Notes: generated by a model not told the origin, from the letters alone. Shown: positions 1 to 8,601, numbered from the stretch's first letter. The stretch: 64,000 nucleotides of DNA from Archangium violaceum (GCF_016887565.1 NZ_CP069396.1:5190001-5254000), one strand, 5' to 3'. Program-made: numbers and translations.

Positions 1-366
1 CGGGGGCTCGTCGTTGACGTTGTCCAGGCCCGCGAGCAGCAGCAGGTACTCGAAGGCATCCGCCTGCCTGGCCCCGCTGGCCACCGCGCGCACGGCCATC
101 TCAGCCGGGCTCACCATGGCCACCTCCGTGCTCCGAGCGCGCTCACCCCGACGACGGTGGAGCCGCGCGGGCTCGCTCTGGCCCGTGGACGCGGTTGGGG
201 AGTCGCCGCGCAGCTCGCCTGCCAATGTGGGGTCGTGCACACCTCGAGGGGTGTGCTTCAGGTGTGCACCGCCTCCCGCTGGAGGCGTCACCGTGGCGCA
301 GCCCGTAGCCAGCAGGACGCCGCAAAACAGCAAAGCGGCCCGGTTGCGCGCCGTCTCAGCGGGCAT
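1..366 (-). CDS. SitA-like lipoprotein, N-terminal part (cut by window edge)
   Basis: This is the first 122 codons of a lipoprotein running off the left edge. The start at 366 overlaps the end of the upstream gene by 11 nt. The N-terminus has a hydrophobic stretch ending in a lipobox (LLATGC), so it should be lipidated and membrane anchored. The segment MVSPAEMAVRAVASGA and the following EYLLLLAGLDN are nearly the same as in the complete lipoprotein at 9377-10921, which carries a nuclease-like C-terminus and is followed by an immunity candidate. By analogy this is the conserved delivery half of a polymorphic toxin. Its own toxin domain and immunity gene would lie outside the window. The family assignment is inference; the lipoprotein signal and the similarity are seen directly. 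Confidence 0.7.
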   Translation of the reverse strand, partial: MPAETARNRAALLFCGVLLATGCATVTPPAGGGAHLKHTPRGVHDPTLAGELRGDSPTASTGQSEPARLHRRRGERARSTEVAMVSPAEMAVRAVASGARQADAFEYLLLLAGLDNVNDEPP

Positions 367-1575
367 GGTCCACCCCCAGGCCAGCGGAAGCGAAGGCGCC
401 TGGGCGCAGCGTCCCGTCCGGCGCCGCAAACAGCAGCGTGCCGCCCTGGCCCACGGCGTACAGCCACCCGCCGAAGCGCCAGCGCACCTCGCCCGAGTAC
501 AGGAAGCGCGCCTGCGGCTTGCCCACTCCGGCGGCCAGAGCGTTGACGGCCACCTCCACGCGCCGCTCGGCGAGCTGCACCGCGAGCCGCCCGTCCACGT
601 CCACGCGCCCCCAGGTAAACGCCTCCGCCCCCAGGGAGAGGTGCAGGTGGCGTTGCCGCAGCCCGCCTAGCCGCACCGCGTCCCACCCCACCACGGCCTC
701 GCCATACACCGAGAAGCCATTGGGGAAGGGCGCCTCCACGACGGGCAACCCGGAAGGGCCCGCCGCGCGCAAGCGCGCCAGCTCGTAGTCGGGGCCGAAG
801 AAGCCCTGGCGGAAGCCTCCGCGCTGCCCTCGCACCTCCAGCCGCAGCCGCGCATCCAGCGAGGGTGTCACCGCATCCGCGCCCACGCCAGCCACCGCGC
901 CCCAGGCACCGCCCACGCCCGGACGCCCACCCCAACCCGCCAGCACGTGCAGCTCGTAGCCTGGGCGCACCAACACCACCGCCGTTCCATCCAGGTGTGC
1001 CAGCATCACCTGGGGCGAGTGGCCTCCGGCCCGCCCCCAGTCGTGTACCGCGGACAGCGCCAGTGTGTAGCGCCCAGGCTGCTCTTGTGGGCCCATGAAG
1101 AGGTGTGCCAGGTCGAGCGCTACCTCCGCGCCGATGAGGCGCGCGCCCAGCACGTCCGAGGAAAACGCCTCCGCGTAGACTGGCCCGAGCGTGCCGGTGA
1201 GAAAGGCTCCAGCCGGGTGGTAGTCCGGATTGGCGCGGTTGGAGTACCGCCGCACCAAGTGCCCGGAAAGGAGGCTGTAGCTGTCAAGAGCGCCAGCCCA
1301 CAACCCCGCCGGGGAAGAGTCCGAGCCCAGCTTGAGGGCTCGTACCAACTGGCCCCAGTCCGAGAGGCTGTCCCAGTCCTCGCGACGCACCAACCCGGCC
1401 CCTGGAGTTCCTCCACCCACCCGCAGGCGTACCGGAGCGCCCAGGTTGACGCCGAGCTCCTCGCCTCCGTCCAGCACCAGCATGGGTGTCAGTTGGGCGT
1501 AGCTCTCCAGCCCTTCCGCCCCGCCGCTCGGCAACAGCGCCAGCCCGGAGGCCTCCACGCGCGTGAGGTAGTGCC
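1..1575. repeat. Left copy of duplicated barrel/lipoprotein gene pair
   Basis: This stretch aligns with about 10562-12130 in the same orientation, covering the N-terminal part of the lipoprotein gene and nearly all of the barrel gene. Both copies keep the same 11-nt overlap between the two genes. Judged by eye the coding identity is high, with scattered, mostly third-position differences, which suggests an old tandem duplication or repeated cassette acquisition. No exact identity was calculated. Confidence 0.8.
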
Positions 1576-1684
1576 ATCCTCCCGCCAGGACCGCCGGGAG
1601 CGGTGGCTCCATGGCTCCAGCAGGCGCGTCATCAGGCCGTTCCGCCTGGGAGAGCAGCAGCAGCACCAGCAGTGTAGGCGTCAT
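356..1684 (-). CDS. SitB-like secreted beta-barrel-type protein
   Basis: This 442-residue protein has a short signal peptide (TLLVLLLLSQA). I chose the start at 1684 because GGAGG lies six bases upstream; an upstream ATG at 1705 has no such site. The mature part is rich in short alternating strands with many Gly, Arg, Tyr and Trp and ends LGVDHAR, as expected of an outer-membrane barrel. It precedes and overlaps the SitA-like lipoprotein gene. That order matches the SitB-SitA-SitI toxin operons of Myxococcus as I remember them, where SitB is an accessory protein. A close paralogue lies at 10911-12227. The barrel fold and the Sit link are inferences; a signal-bearing envelope protein is a safer statement. 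Confidence 0.6.
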   Translation of the reverse strand: MTPTLLVLLLLSQAERPDDAPAGAMEPPLPAVLAGGWHYLTRVEASGLALLPSGGAEGLESYAQLTPMLVLDGGEELGVNLGAPVRLRVGGGTPGAGLVRREDWDSLSDWGQLVRALKLGSDSSPAGLWAGALDSYSLLSGHLVRRYSNRANPDYHPAGAFLTGTLGPVYAEAFSSDVLGARLIGAEVALDLAHLFMGPQEQPGRYTLALSAVHDWGRAGGHSPQVMLAHLDGTAVVLVRPGYELHVLAGWGGRPGVGGAWGAVAGVGADAVTPSLDARLRLEVRGQRGGFRQGFFGPDYELARLRAAGPSGLPVVEAPFPNGFSVYGEAVVGWDAVRLGGLRQRHLHLSLGAEAFTWGRVDVDGRLAVQLAERRVEVAVNALAAGVGKPQARFLYSGEVRWRFGGWLYAVGQGGTLLFAAPDGTLRPGAFASAGLGVDHAR

Positions 1685-2183
1685 GAGGGCCTCCGGTGGA
1701 GACATCCCATGGTACCAGGAGCGTCCTCCTAAACCGGAGAGTCACGACAGAACAGTCAACAAATGACTTGAGGAGTCGGCGTGCCATGCCAACCTCATAG
1801 GCTAGGTGGGGCGGTCCGGCAACCGTCGTCAGACAGCTCCTGTGCGTCCTCCTGGCTTCTGCCTGGGCAACCGCGCCGTTCCGAGGCTTGGCGCTCCGAA
1901 AGGCTGCTGCACGGCGCTAGGCACGCTGGCGCTCCGGCTGTTGCCGTGCATGGGGGTTGCCGAGCAGGTTGGAGGAGGGGGACGTGGGCACGGATGGGCA
2001 CCCAAGGTGATGGAGAGGCGCCCGGGCGGCACCTGGTGGTCGAACTCACCGGCCTTCCGCTTCAGAGCATGGGCCCCTGGAACGTATGGATGGGGGGCAC
2101 TCCCGAGCATGCGGACCGCTTTGTCGCCTTCGGATTCCTACGTCGTTCTCCCCGTCCTTGGAGGCTGGGAGTACCCTGGCGAA
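1685..2183. other. Divergent intergenic region, no gene recognised
   Basis: About 500 bases separate the left SitB-like gene from the rightward HEAAH gene. Open frames run through it, including an in-frame upstream extension of the HEAAH gene, but their translations look like GC-rich noise rather than protein. Promoters for both genes probably lie here. I see no convincing -35/-10 pair, hairpin or repeat. Confidence 0.4.
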
Positions 2184-3053
2184 GTGACTGACGCGCAGCC
2201 CACCATCACAGACGAGGTCGAGCGCTACCTCCGCACTGGCCACACCGACCCGCATCTCACCGCGTGGCCGGGAGGTTTCCTCGAGCGTGCCCGGCGAGCT
2301 CACGACGACCTGCGAGACGCGCTCGTCCGAGAGGTGAGGCGTCTCGCGGCTGGCCGCGCGCCTCGCCCGCTGCCGGAGACAGACACCGTCGCACTCACTC
2401 GCCGGAAGGTGGAGCCGATGGCCCGAGGCCTCTTTCCAAGAGTGGAGCAGGACGCCGTGCTGGCGATGCTCGAGAAGTCCGTCGTGTTCCTCACGAGCGA
2501 TAACATCGAGAAACTGCTGCGCGAGAACGCCTACGACAGCTCGGCCTGGGACTTGGCGAACCTCTACCTCGCGAGCCTTGGCGTGGAGCTGTTAGGGGAG
2601 GATGCGCCGCTCATCGTCGGGCTGAGCGAGGCGACGAGCTGCTACGTGTCCGCGGAATACTTCACCGAGAACGCGCCCTTCGCTGACTTCATCGTCCACG
2701 AGGCCGCGCACATCTTCCACAACTGCAAGCGCCGCACGGTGGGCCTCCCCGAGACCCGCTGGCGGGAGTGGCTGCTCGACATCGAGTTCCGCAAGCGCGA
2801 GACGTTCGCGTACTCGTGCGAGGCGTACTCGCGCGTGCTCGAGCGAGCGTCGACGGCATCCGAGCGGCGGCATCTCGCTGCCGAGTTTGGCGCGACGGTG
2901 CGAATCTCCGACGAGCGCGTGGATGCGGCCGAGGTGGTGGAAATCGTCCGCGAAGCGGCGGCAGCCCGGAACGGCTGGAAGGTCATCCGCGGGCGGTGCG
3001 CTTCCAACCAGCGATCGATCTCAAGCCTCTCGCTGTTGAGCGCGACGCGATGA
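2184..3053 (+). CDS. Hypothetical protein with HEAAH zinc-protease-like motif
   Basis: This 289-residue protein was read from a GTG start just before TDAQPTITDEVERYL, where protein-like composition begins; the open frame continues upstream to 1806 with poor composition. The motif HEAAH at about residues 172-176 fits the HExxH zinc site of gluzincin-type metallopeptidases. A glutamate about 37 residues later (YSCEAYS, near 213) could be the third ligand. There is no signal peptide or membrane segment, so it is probably cytoplasmic. It lies next to toxin-like genes and is followed 40 bases later by an IS21 end. I do not recognise the family. Protease activity is a motif-based guess. Confidence 0.65.
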   Translation: MTDAQPTITDEVERYLRTGHTDPHLTAWPGGFLERARRAHDDLRDALVREVRRLAAGRAPRPLPETDTVALTRRKVEPMARGLFPRVEQDAVLAMLEKSVVFLTSDNIEKLLRENAYDSSAWDLANLYLASLGVELLGEDAPLIVGLSEATSCYVSAEYFTENAPFADFIVHEAAHIFHNCKRRTVGLPETRWREWLLDIEFRKRETFAYSCEAYSRVLERASTASERRHLAAEFGATVRISDERVDAAEVVEIVREAAAARNGWKVIRGRCASNQRSISSLSLLSATR

Positions 3054-3099
3054 AGCAGGTGCACGATTCATCCGCAGGCCCTCCTGCTCTGCGTGCGTA

Positions 3100-3161
3100 T
3101 TCCGGCGAAGTGGAACACTCGTTCCGGGCGAAGTGGAACACCCGTTCCGGCCATGTGGAAC
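3100..3161. repeat. Left terminal repeats of outer IS21 (three copies)
   Basis: There are three copies of a 17-18 bp unit, at 3100-3116, 3122-3139 and 3145-3161, each starting TTCCGG and ending GTGGAAC. Multiple terminal repeats like these are the binding sites for the IstA transposase in IS21-type elements. Confidence 0.8.
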
Positions 3162-3191
3162 AGTCGGAGCGTCAGCGACGCTGGCCGGGGT

Positions 3192-3965
3192 TCACTTCGC
3201 CCCCTTCTTGGACCGGGTCAAATTCCTTTCCGGGTCGCGCACCGAGTCGCCCGAGAGCTTGAGCCGATGGGCGTTGTGCACCAGCCGGTCGAGGATGGCG
3301 TCGGCCAGGGTGGCCTCACCAATCACCGCGTGCCAGTCCTTGGGGTCGAGTTGGCTCGTCACCACGGTTGCGCCGGAGCCATACCTGTCCTCCAATACCT
3401 CCAGCAGCTCCTTGCGCTCGCTGGCCCCCAGGGGCTCCAGGCCGAAGTCGTCCAGAATCAGCACCTGGGCCTTGGCGAGCCTGCGCAGCAGGTGCGGGTA
3501 GGTGCCGTCGGCGCGAGCCTGCGCCAGCTCGTCGAAGAGACGCGAGGTGCGGCGGTACACCACGCCGTAGCCATCACGGCACGCCTTCTGTCCGAGCGCG
3601 CACGCCAGGAAGCTCTTGCCCACGCCGGTGGGGCCCGTCACCAGCACGTTCTGAGCCTGCGCCACCCAGCGCGAGGTGGATAGCTCCATTACCTGGGCCT
3701 TCGTCAGCCCGCGCGCCAGGCTGTAGTCGATGTCCTCCAGGCACGCCGTCTGGCGCAGCCGCGCGTTGCGCAGGCGCGAGGTGAGCTTCTTGTTCTCCCG
3801 GTGCACCCATTCGGCGTCCGCCAGCAAGCCTACCAGCTCCGTCGGGCCCATCTGTGTGTCCGCTGGCCGCTCCATCCAGGTGCGCAGGTAGTTGGCCATG
3901 CCGTACAGCTTCATCGCGTTGAGCTTCTCCAGCGTCTGCTCCGTCAGCTGCGCGCGTCGGCCCAT
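3192..3965 (-). CDS. istB: IstB-type transposition helper ATPase (outer IS21)
   Basis: This is an AAA+/DnaA-like ATPase that assists IstA in target selection. Counting from the GTG at 3974 there are 260 residues, with Walker A GPTGVGKS at 114-121 and Walker B VLILDDFG at 171-178. The conserved start LTEQTLEKLNAMKLYGMANYL and the arginine-rich RRTSRLFDEL segment fit IstB. An ATG at 3965 gives MGRRAQLTEQ. The left terminal repeats of the inner IS21 begin right at this start codon, so the native 5' end and ribosome site may be lost. Its partner istA is at 6852-8393. The ATPase motifs look intact, but expression and function are doubtful. Confidence 0.9.
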   Translation of the reverse strand: MGRRAQLTEQTLEKLNAMKLYGMANYLRTWMERPADTQMGPTELVGLLADAEWVHRENKKLTSRLRNARLRQTACLEDIDYSLARGLTKAQVMELSTSRWVAQAQNVLVTGPTGVGKSFLACALGQKACRDGYGVVYRRTSRLFDELAQARADGTYPHLLRRLAKAQVLILDDFGLEPLGASERKELLEVLEDRYGSGATVVTSQLDPKDWHAVIGEATLADAILDRLVHNAHRLKLSGDSVRDPERNLTRSKKGAK

Positions 3966-4190
3966 CGTGATCACCAGGATCGGAGCATCGTGATCAGCGA
4001 GATCGGAGCATCGTGATCACCGGGATCGGCCATCGTGCTCAGCGGGCCAAGGTGCCCGAGGACTACGCTGGAGGTCAGGTGGTTCGCCCTACGGGGCCCG
4101 TCGGCTGGTAGCAACCGGACGCGGGAGGGCGGGCGAGCCGAGCGAGCACGCTGGACGGCATTCGTCGACGGCCCTCCGCGAGGAGGGCCG

Positions 4191-5735
4191 ATGGCCACGG
4201 AGCGACTGTCCATGCGTCACATACGAGAAGTGCTACGGCAGAAGTGGGAGCAGAAGAGAAGCCACCGGGAGGTGGCCAGCAGCCTGGGAATCAGCGCGGG
4301 GGCGGTGGGGAGCGTGCTGGCGCGCGCTGCGGCGGCGAAGCTGAGCTGGGAGCAGGTGGAGCAGATGCGGGAGGAGGAGCTGGAGGAGCGGCTGTATGGC
4401 GCCGTGCCGAAGCCCACGGCCCAGAGGCCCCTGCCCGACCCGGTGTACATCCACACGGAGAGAAAGAAGCCCGGCGTCACGCTGGAGCTGTTGCACCTGG
4501 AGTACCTGGAGAAACACCCGGAGGGGTACCGCTACACGCAGTTCTGCGAGTACTACCGGCAGTGGTTGGCCAAACACCGGCTCACCATGAGGCAGGAGCA
4601 CCGGGCGGGAGAAAAGCTCTTCGTCGACTACTCGGGAAACAAGCCGCACCTGGTGGACGAGACAACGGGCGAGCGCGTGGAGGTGGAGCTGTTCGTGGCG
4701 GTGCTGGGGGCCTCCAACTACACGTACGCGGAGGCCACGCGCACGCAGCGAGGGCCGGACTTCATCGCCAGTCACCAGCGCTGCTTCGTGTACCTCGGTG
4801 GCGTGCCGGGAGCGCTGGTGCCTGACCAGCTCAAGAGCGGGGTGACGCGCGCGTGCCGCTACGAGCCGGGAGTGCAGCGCACGTACGAGGAATTCGCGCG
4901 GCACTGCGGCACGGTGGTGCTGCCAGCGCGCCCGCGCTCGCCCCGGGACAAGGCGAAGGTGGAGGTGGGCGTGCTGGTGGTGCAGCGCTGGCTACTGGCG
5001 CGGCTGCGCCACCACACCTTCTTCTCGCTGGAGGCGCTCAACGAGCGCATTGGCGAGCTGCTGGAGGACCTCAATAACCGAAAAATGAGGCTGTACGACG
5101 CGAGCCGGAGAGAGCTCTTCGAGCGGCTGGACAAACCGGCGCTGCGGCCGCTACCGGCCGAGGCTTTCACCTACGGCGAGTGGAAGCAGGTGCGAGTCAA
5201 CATCGACTACCACGTGCAGGTGCACCATCACTTCTACTCGGTGCCGTACGCGCTGGTGCACCAGGTGCTGGAGGCGCGAGTGACGGCCACCACGGTGGAG
5301 CTGTACCAGCGCGGCGAGCGCGTGGCGAGTCACGTGCGTAGCGACGAGCGGGGCCGGCACACCACGCAGCCGGAGCACATGCCCAAGGCGCACCAGAAGC
5401 ACCTGGAGTGGACGCCCTCGCGGCTGGTGCACTGGGCGGGCACCATCGGCCCCAACACCCAGAAGCTGGTGGAGAGCATCCTGCGCGAGCGTCCTCACCC
5501 GGAGCTGGGTTACCGCTCCTGCCTGGGGATACTGCGGCTGGCCAGGCGCTACGGCAACGAGCGGCTGGAGGCGGCGTGCACGCGAGCCCTGGCCGTGAGC
5601 GCCCGCTCCTTCCGGCACGTGGACTCCATTCTCCAGAATGGGCTGGACCGGCTCGCCCCACCAACGGACGAAGCGCAACCGGAGCTCGCCGCGCAGACGC
5701 ACGAGAACGTGCGCGGCAGCGACTACTACCACTGA
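4191..5735 (+). CDS. istA: IstA-type DDE transposase (inner IS21)
   Basis: This 514-residue transposase starts at the ATG at 4191 (MATERLSMRHIREVL), placed by a strong GAGGAGGG about 10 bases upstream; the open frame extends back to 4035 without supporting sequence. An N-terminal helix-turn-helix (SHREVASSLGISAGAV) is followed by an integrase-like catalytic core. Acidic residues lie in FVDYSGN, VPDQLKSGV and RDKAKVEVGV, as expected for a DDE site. It ends NVRGSDYYH, almost the same as the outer IstA. The gene is intact and followed by its istB 127 bases downstream. Confidence 0.93.
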   Translation: MATERLSMRHIREVLRQKWEQKRSHREVASSLGISAGAVGSVLARAAAAKLSWEQVEQMREEELEERLYGAVPKPTAQRPLPDPVYIHTERKKPGVTLELLHLEYLEKHPEGYRYTQFCEYYRQWLAKHRLTMRQEHRAGEKLFVDYSGNKPHLVDETTGERVEVELFVAVLGASNYTYAEATRTQRGPDFIASHQRCFVYLGGVPGALVPDQLKSGVTRACRYEPGVQRTYEEFARHCGTVVLPARPRSPRDKAKVEVGVLVVQRWLLARLRHHTFFSLEALNERIGELLEDLNNRKMRLYDASRRELFERLDKPALRPLPAEAFTYGEWKQVRVNIDYHVQVHHHFYSVPYALVHQVLEARVTATTVELYQRGERVASHVRSDERGRHTTQPEHMPKAHQKHLEWTPSRLVHWAGTIGPNTQKLVESILRERPHPELGYRSCLGILRLARRYGNERLEAACTRALAVSARSFRHVDSILQNGLDRLAPPTDEAQPELAAQTHENVRGSDYYH

Positions 5736-5862
5736 CCCTCACGCTACCCACGAGCCTCGTGCGTGAGGGGCGCGCCGTCGCACTGCGTGCGCCGGCGCGC
5801 GACGACGAAGCTCTCCAACACCGCGGCACCCAAGCAGGTGCCACACACCCGAGGACAAGCAC

Positions 5863-6603
5863 ATGCTGAACGAACCGACGATGCAGAAGCTGCACTCCCT
5901 GAAGCTCTCCGCCCTGGCGGCCGAGTGGGAACGGCAGCAGAAGGACCCCGAGCTGGCGAAGCTGTCCTTCGATGAGCGGCTGGGGATGTTGGTGGACGCC
6001 GAGTGGCTGCACCGGGAGAACGCGCGTACGGCGCGCTGCCTGCGCGAGGCGAAGCTGCGGCTGAGCAGCGCGAGCCTGGAGGACCTCGACTACGCGCCCA
6101 AGCGCGAGCTGGACAAGAGTCTGGTGCGCCAGCTGGGCTCGTGCCGCTGGGTGGCCGAGCACCAGAACGTGGTGATTACGGGAGCCACGGGGACCGGCAA
6201 GACGTACCTGGCCTGCGCACTGGCGGAGGCTGCGTGCCGCAAGGGCTACAAGGCGCTCTACCGCAGAGCGCCCCGGCTCTTCGACGAGCTGACGCTGGCA
6301 CACGCGGATGGCTCGTACGCGCGGGTGCTGGCGCGTCTGGCCAAGGTGGACGTGCTGGTCATCGACGACTGGGGGCTGGCTCCACTCAAGGAGCAGGAGC
6401 GCCGGGACATGCTCGAGATTCTCGAGGACAGGTACGGCAACCGCAGCACCCTCATGACCAGCCAGCTGCCCACCACGAAGTGGCACGACCACCTGGGGGA
6501 CCCGACGGTAGCCGACGCTATTTGCGACAGGGTGCTACATAACTCCCATCGGGTCGTGTTAAAGGGCCCCTCCCGCAGGAAGGAGGAGTCTGCGGAGAAG
6601 TAG
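5863..6603 (+). CDS. istB: IstB-type transposition helper ATPase (inner IS21)
   Basis: This 246-residue AAA+ helper has the N-terminal pattern MQKLHSLKLSALAAEW, Walker A GATGTGKT and Walker B VLVIDDWG. It binds ATP and, in the IS21 family, stimulates IstA and directs strand transfer. The gene lies downstream of istA in the same orientation. Right terminal repeats of the element begin about 25 bases after its stop. It is intact and clearly different in sequence from the IstB at 3192-3965, so the two elements belong to different IS21 subgroups. Confidence 0.92.
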   Translation: MLNEPTMQKLHSLKLSALAAEWERQQKDPELAKLSFDERLGMLVDAEWLHRENARTARCLREAKLRLSSASLEDLDYAPKRELDKSLVRQLGSCRWVAEHQNVVITGATGTGKTYLACALAEAACRKGYKALYRRAPRLFDELTLAHADGSYARVLARLAKVDVLVIDDWGLAPLKEQERRDMLEILEDRYGNRSTLMTSQLPTTKWHDHLGDPTVADAICDRVLHNSHRVVLKGPSRRKEESAEK

Positions 6604-6627
6604 GTCCCCGGTCAGCGTCGCTTCGCT

Positions 6628-6697
6628 CCGATCACGATGACCGATCCAGGTGATCACGATCGACCGATCTGGGTGATCACGATGGCCGGAATACGCA
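6628..6697. repeat. Right terminal repeats of inner IS21
   Basis: Three copies of an ATCACGAT-type unit (near 6631-6639, 6651-6660 and 6674-6684) repeat at about 23 bp and mirror the four units at 3963-4040. The remaining 6698-6851 is the former istA-istB spacer of the outer element and holds no gene. Confidence 0.75.
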
Positions 6698-6851
6698 GTC
6701 AGCATCGTCTCGTCTCTTCGTTGGGGGTTGTCGGGTGTTGAGCCGCCGGAGCGCGCCCGAAGGGCGCGCGCAGGCGTCCTGCGTGGTTGCGGGCCGCGAG
6801 GGCCAGCACCGCGGAGGGTTGTCCGCGCACCGTGGCCGGGCGCGGGAGGCT

Positions 6852-8393
6852 TCAGTGGTAGTAGTCGGCGCCGCGCACGTTCTCGTGCTGGGGCAGCGCT
6901 CCCTTGTCCTCGTGCACCGCCTGCGCGTCCTCGAGGTGGTGCTGGAGGATGGCGGCCACGGACTTGTAGCTGTAGGCGCGGTGGCGCAGCGCCCGCGCGC
7001 ACGCCTTCTCCACGCGCTGCTGTCCGCGGCGCTCAGCCAGGCGGATGACGCCCAGGGCGGAGCGGAAGCCCTGCTCGGGATGGGGCCGGCGCTTCATCAA
7101 CTCCTCCACCAGCCTCGCCGTGCTGGGGCCCACCGTGGCGGCCCAGGAGAGGATTCGGCTCGGCGTCCACTGCGCATGCGCGCGGTGGCTGGCCGGCATG
7201 TGCTCGGCCAGTGTGGTGAAGCGTCCGCGTTCCTCACTGCGCACGTGGCTGGCCACGCGCCGGCCGCCCAGCAGCACCTCCACGCACGACTGCGTGTAGC
7301 GCACCTCCACCTGCTGCCCCACCAGCCCGTAGGGCACGCTGTAGCAGTGCCCCTCCAACTCCACGTGGTAGTCCACGTTGACGCGCGCCTTCTTCCAGTG
7401 CGCCAGCTCGTAGGGCTTGTCCGGCAGCGGTTTGAGCGCCGCCTTCTCCACCTCCTCGAAGAGTTGCCGGCGGCTCTTGCCCAGCTTGCGCATGGGCCGC
7501 GTGTTCAGCTTCTCCAGCAGCACCGCCACTGCCTCACGCACCTCGGACAGCGACGTGAAGCGCCGGTTGCGCAGCGTCGCCAGAATCCACCTCTCGGCCA
7601 GCAGCACCCCGTTCTCCACCTTCGCCTTGTCCCTCGGCTTGCGTGGCCGCGCCGGCACCACCGCGAAGCCGTAGTGCCTGGCCATGTCCGCGTAGCTGGG
7701 GTTGATGTCCGGCTCGTACCGGTTGGCTCGCGTGACTGCCGCCTTCAGGTTGTCGGGCACCGCCATCTCCGGCACTCCTCCGAAGTACGCGAACGCGCCC
7801 TGGTTGCACCCCACCCACGTGGCGATGTCCTCACTGAAGACGGGCTCCGCGTACGTGTAGTTGCTGGCCCCCAGCACCGCCAGGTACAGCTTCGCCATCC
7901 GCGCCTCTCCGCTCACCACGTCGTGGACTTGCAGCCCGTCTCCGCTGAAGTCCATGAAGCACTTCTCCCCGGCCCGGTGCTCCTGGCGCATGGTGACGCT
8001 CACGCTCTTCGCCCACCGCGCGTAGCGCTCGCAGAACTGGCTGTACTGGTAGCCCTCCGGGTTGCCCTCCCGGTACTCCTGCCACAACAGTAACTTGGTA
8101 ACGCCCTTCCTCCTGAGCTCCGCGTGCACGTGCGCCCAGTCCGGCTCGGGCCGGCTCGCCACCACCTTGCCCTCCTCCGCGAACAGCAGCGCCGTGAGTG
8201 CCGCGTCGTCGTCCAGCTCCGGCGGCAGCGGCCAGCTCGTCAGCTTCGCCGCCTGCGCCCGGTACAGGTAGCGATTCACCGTGCCCACCCCGATTCCCAG
8301 GCTCCGGGCAATCTCCCGCACCGACAGCTTCAGCTCCAACCTCTGTCTCAACAACTCTCTCAGCTTGCGCATGGACAGCCTCTCTGCCGCCAT
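6852..8393 (-). CDS. istA: IstA-type DDE transposase (outer IS21)
   Basis: This 513-residue transposase starts at the ATG at 8393 (MAAERLSMRKLRELL), preceded by a near-perfect ribosome site, AAGGAGG, six bases away; the longer open frame to 8540 only reads through the terminal repeats. A helix-turn-helix (SVREIARSLGIGVGTV) precedes a DDE core with acidic residues in FMDFSGD, VPDNLKAAV and RDKAKVENGV. The C-terminus NVRGADYYH matches the inner IstA. The coding sequence is intact, but its istB is cut off by the inserted second IS21. Confidence 0.93.
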   Translation of the reverse strand: MAAERLSMRKLRELLRQRLELKLSVREIARSLGIGVGTVNRYLYRAQAAKLTSWPLPPELDDDAALTALLFAEEGKVVASRPEPDWAHVHAELRRKGVTKLLLWQEYREGNPEGYQYSQFCERYARWAKSVSVTMRQEHRAGEKCFMDFSGDGLQVHDVVSGEARMAKLYLAVLGASNYTYAEPVFSEDIATWVGCNQGAFAYFGGVPEMAVPDNLKAAVTRANRYEPDINPSYADMARHYGFAVVPARPRKPRDKAKVENGVLLAERWILATLRNRRFTSLSEVREAVAVLLEKLNTRPMRKLGKSRRQLFEEVEKAALKPLPDKPYELAHWKKARVNVDYHVELEGHCYSVPYGLVGQQVEVRYTQSCVEVLLGGRRVASHVRSEERGRFTTLAEHMPASHRAHAQWTPSRILSWAATVGPSTARLVEELMKRRPHPEQGFRSALGVIRLAERRGQQRVEKACARALRHRAYSYKSVAAILQHHLEDAQAVHEDKGALPQHENVRGADYYH

Positions 8394-8487
8394 CAAGTCC
8401 TCCTTGGGGGAGGTCAGAGGCGGCGGCTCGTCCAGCACCGTCAACGCTCCACTGTGTCGCCCATCCCGCTGCCTACCTTCCGGGTGT

Positions 8488-8593
8488 GTTCCACTTGCCC
8501 GGAATCGGTGTTCCACATGGCCGGAATGGGCGTTCCACATGCTCCGGAATCAGTGTTCCACTTGCTCCGGAATCGGTGTTCCACATGGTCCGG
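8488..8593. repeat. Right terminal repeats of outer IS21 (five copies)
   Basis: There are five units of GTTCCAC.TG..CCGGAA, at 8488-8504, 8510-8526, 8532-8549, 8555-8572 and 8578-8593 (the last lacks the final AA). They are inverted relative to the three at 3100-3161. They lie upstream of the outer istA and may also overlap its promoter. Confidence 0.8.
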
Positions 8594-8601
8594 TGCACGC
8601 A

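Larger units (their letters stand above)
3963..6697. mobile_element. IS21-family element, inner, complete
   Basis: This is an element of about 2.7 kb with istA (4191-5735) and istB (5863-6603) on the plus strand. Its ends carry a different repeat set from the outer element: CATCGTGATCA-type units spaced 23 bp apart, four on the left (starting 3963, 3986, 4009, 4031) and three inverted on the right (near 6631, 6651, 6674). It sits between istA and istB of the outer element, in the opposite orientation, so it inserted later. The borders are approximate because no clear target duplication is visible. Confidence 0.8.
3090..8601. mobile_element. IS21-family element, outer, interrupted by a second IS21
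   Basis: The outer element consists of istA (6852-8393) and istB (3192-3965), both on the minus strand in the usual istA-istB order, but about 2.9 kb apart. The gap contains a complete second IS21 in the opposite orientation. The ends carry arrays of 17-18 bp repeats of the form TTCCGG..A.GTGGAAC: three on the left (3100-3161) and five on the right (8488-8593). Tips resembling TGCGTGC are seen near 3090 and 8601, but no clear target duplication was found, so the exact borders are approximate. Confidence 0.75.

Noticed and set aside
3960-6697. Target-site duplication of the inner IS21
   Set aside because: Only a three-base match (GCC) was found under one choice of tips, which is not distinguishable from chance.
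8394-8540. Longer N-terminus for the outer IstA
   Set aside because: The extra codons only read through terminal repeats, while AAGGAGG precedes the ATG at 8393.
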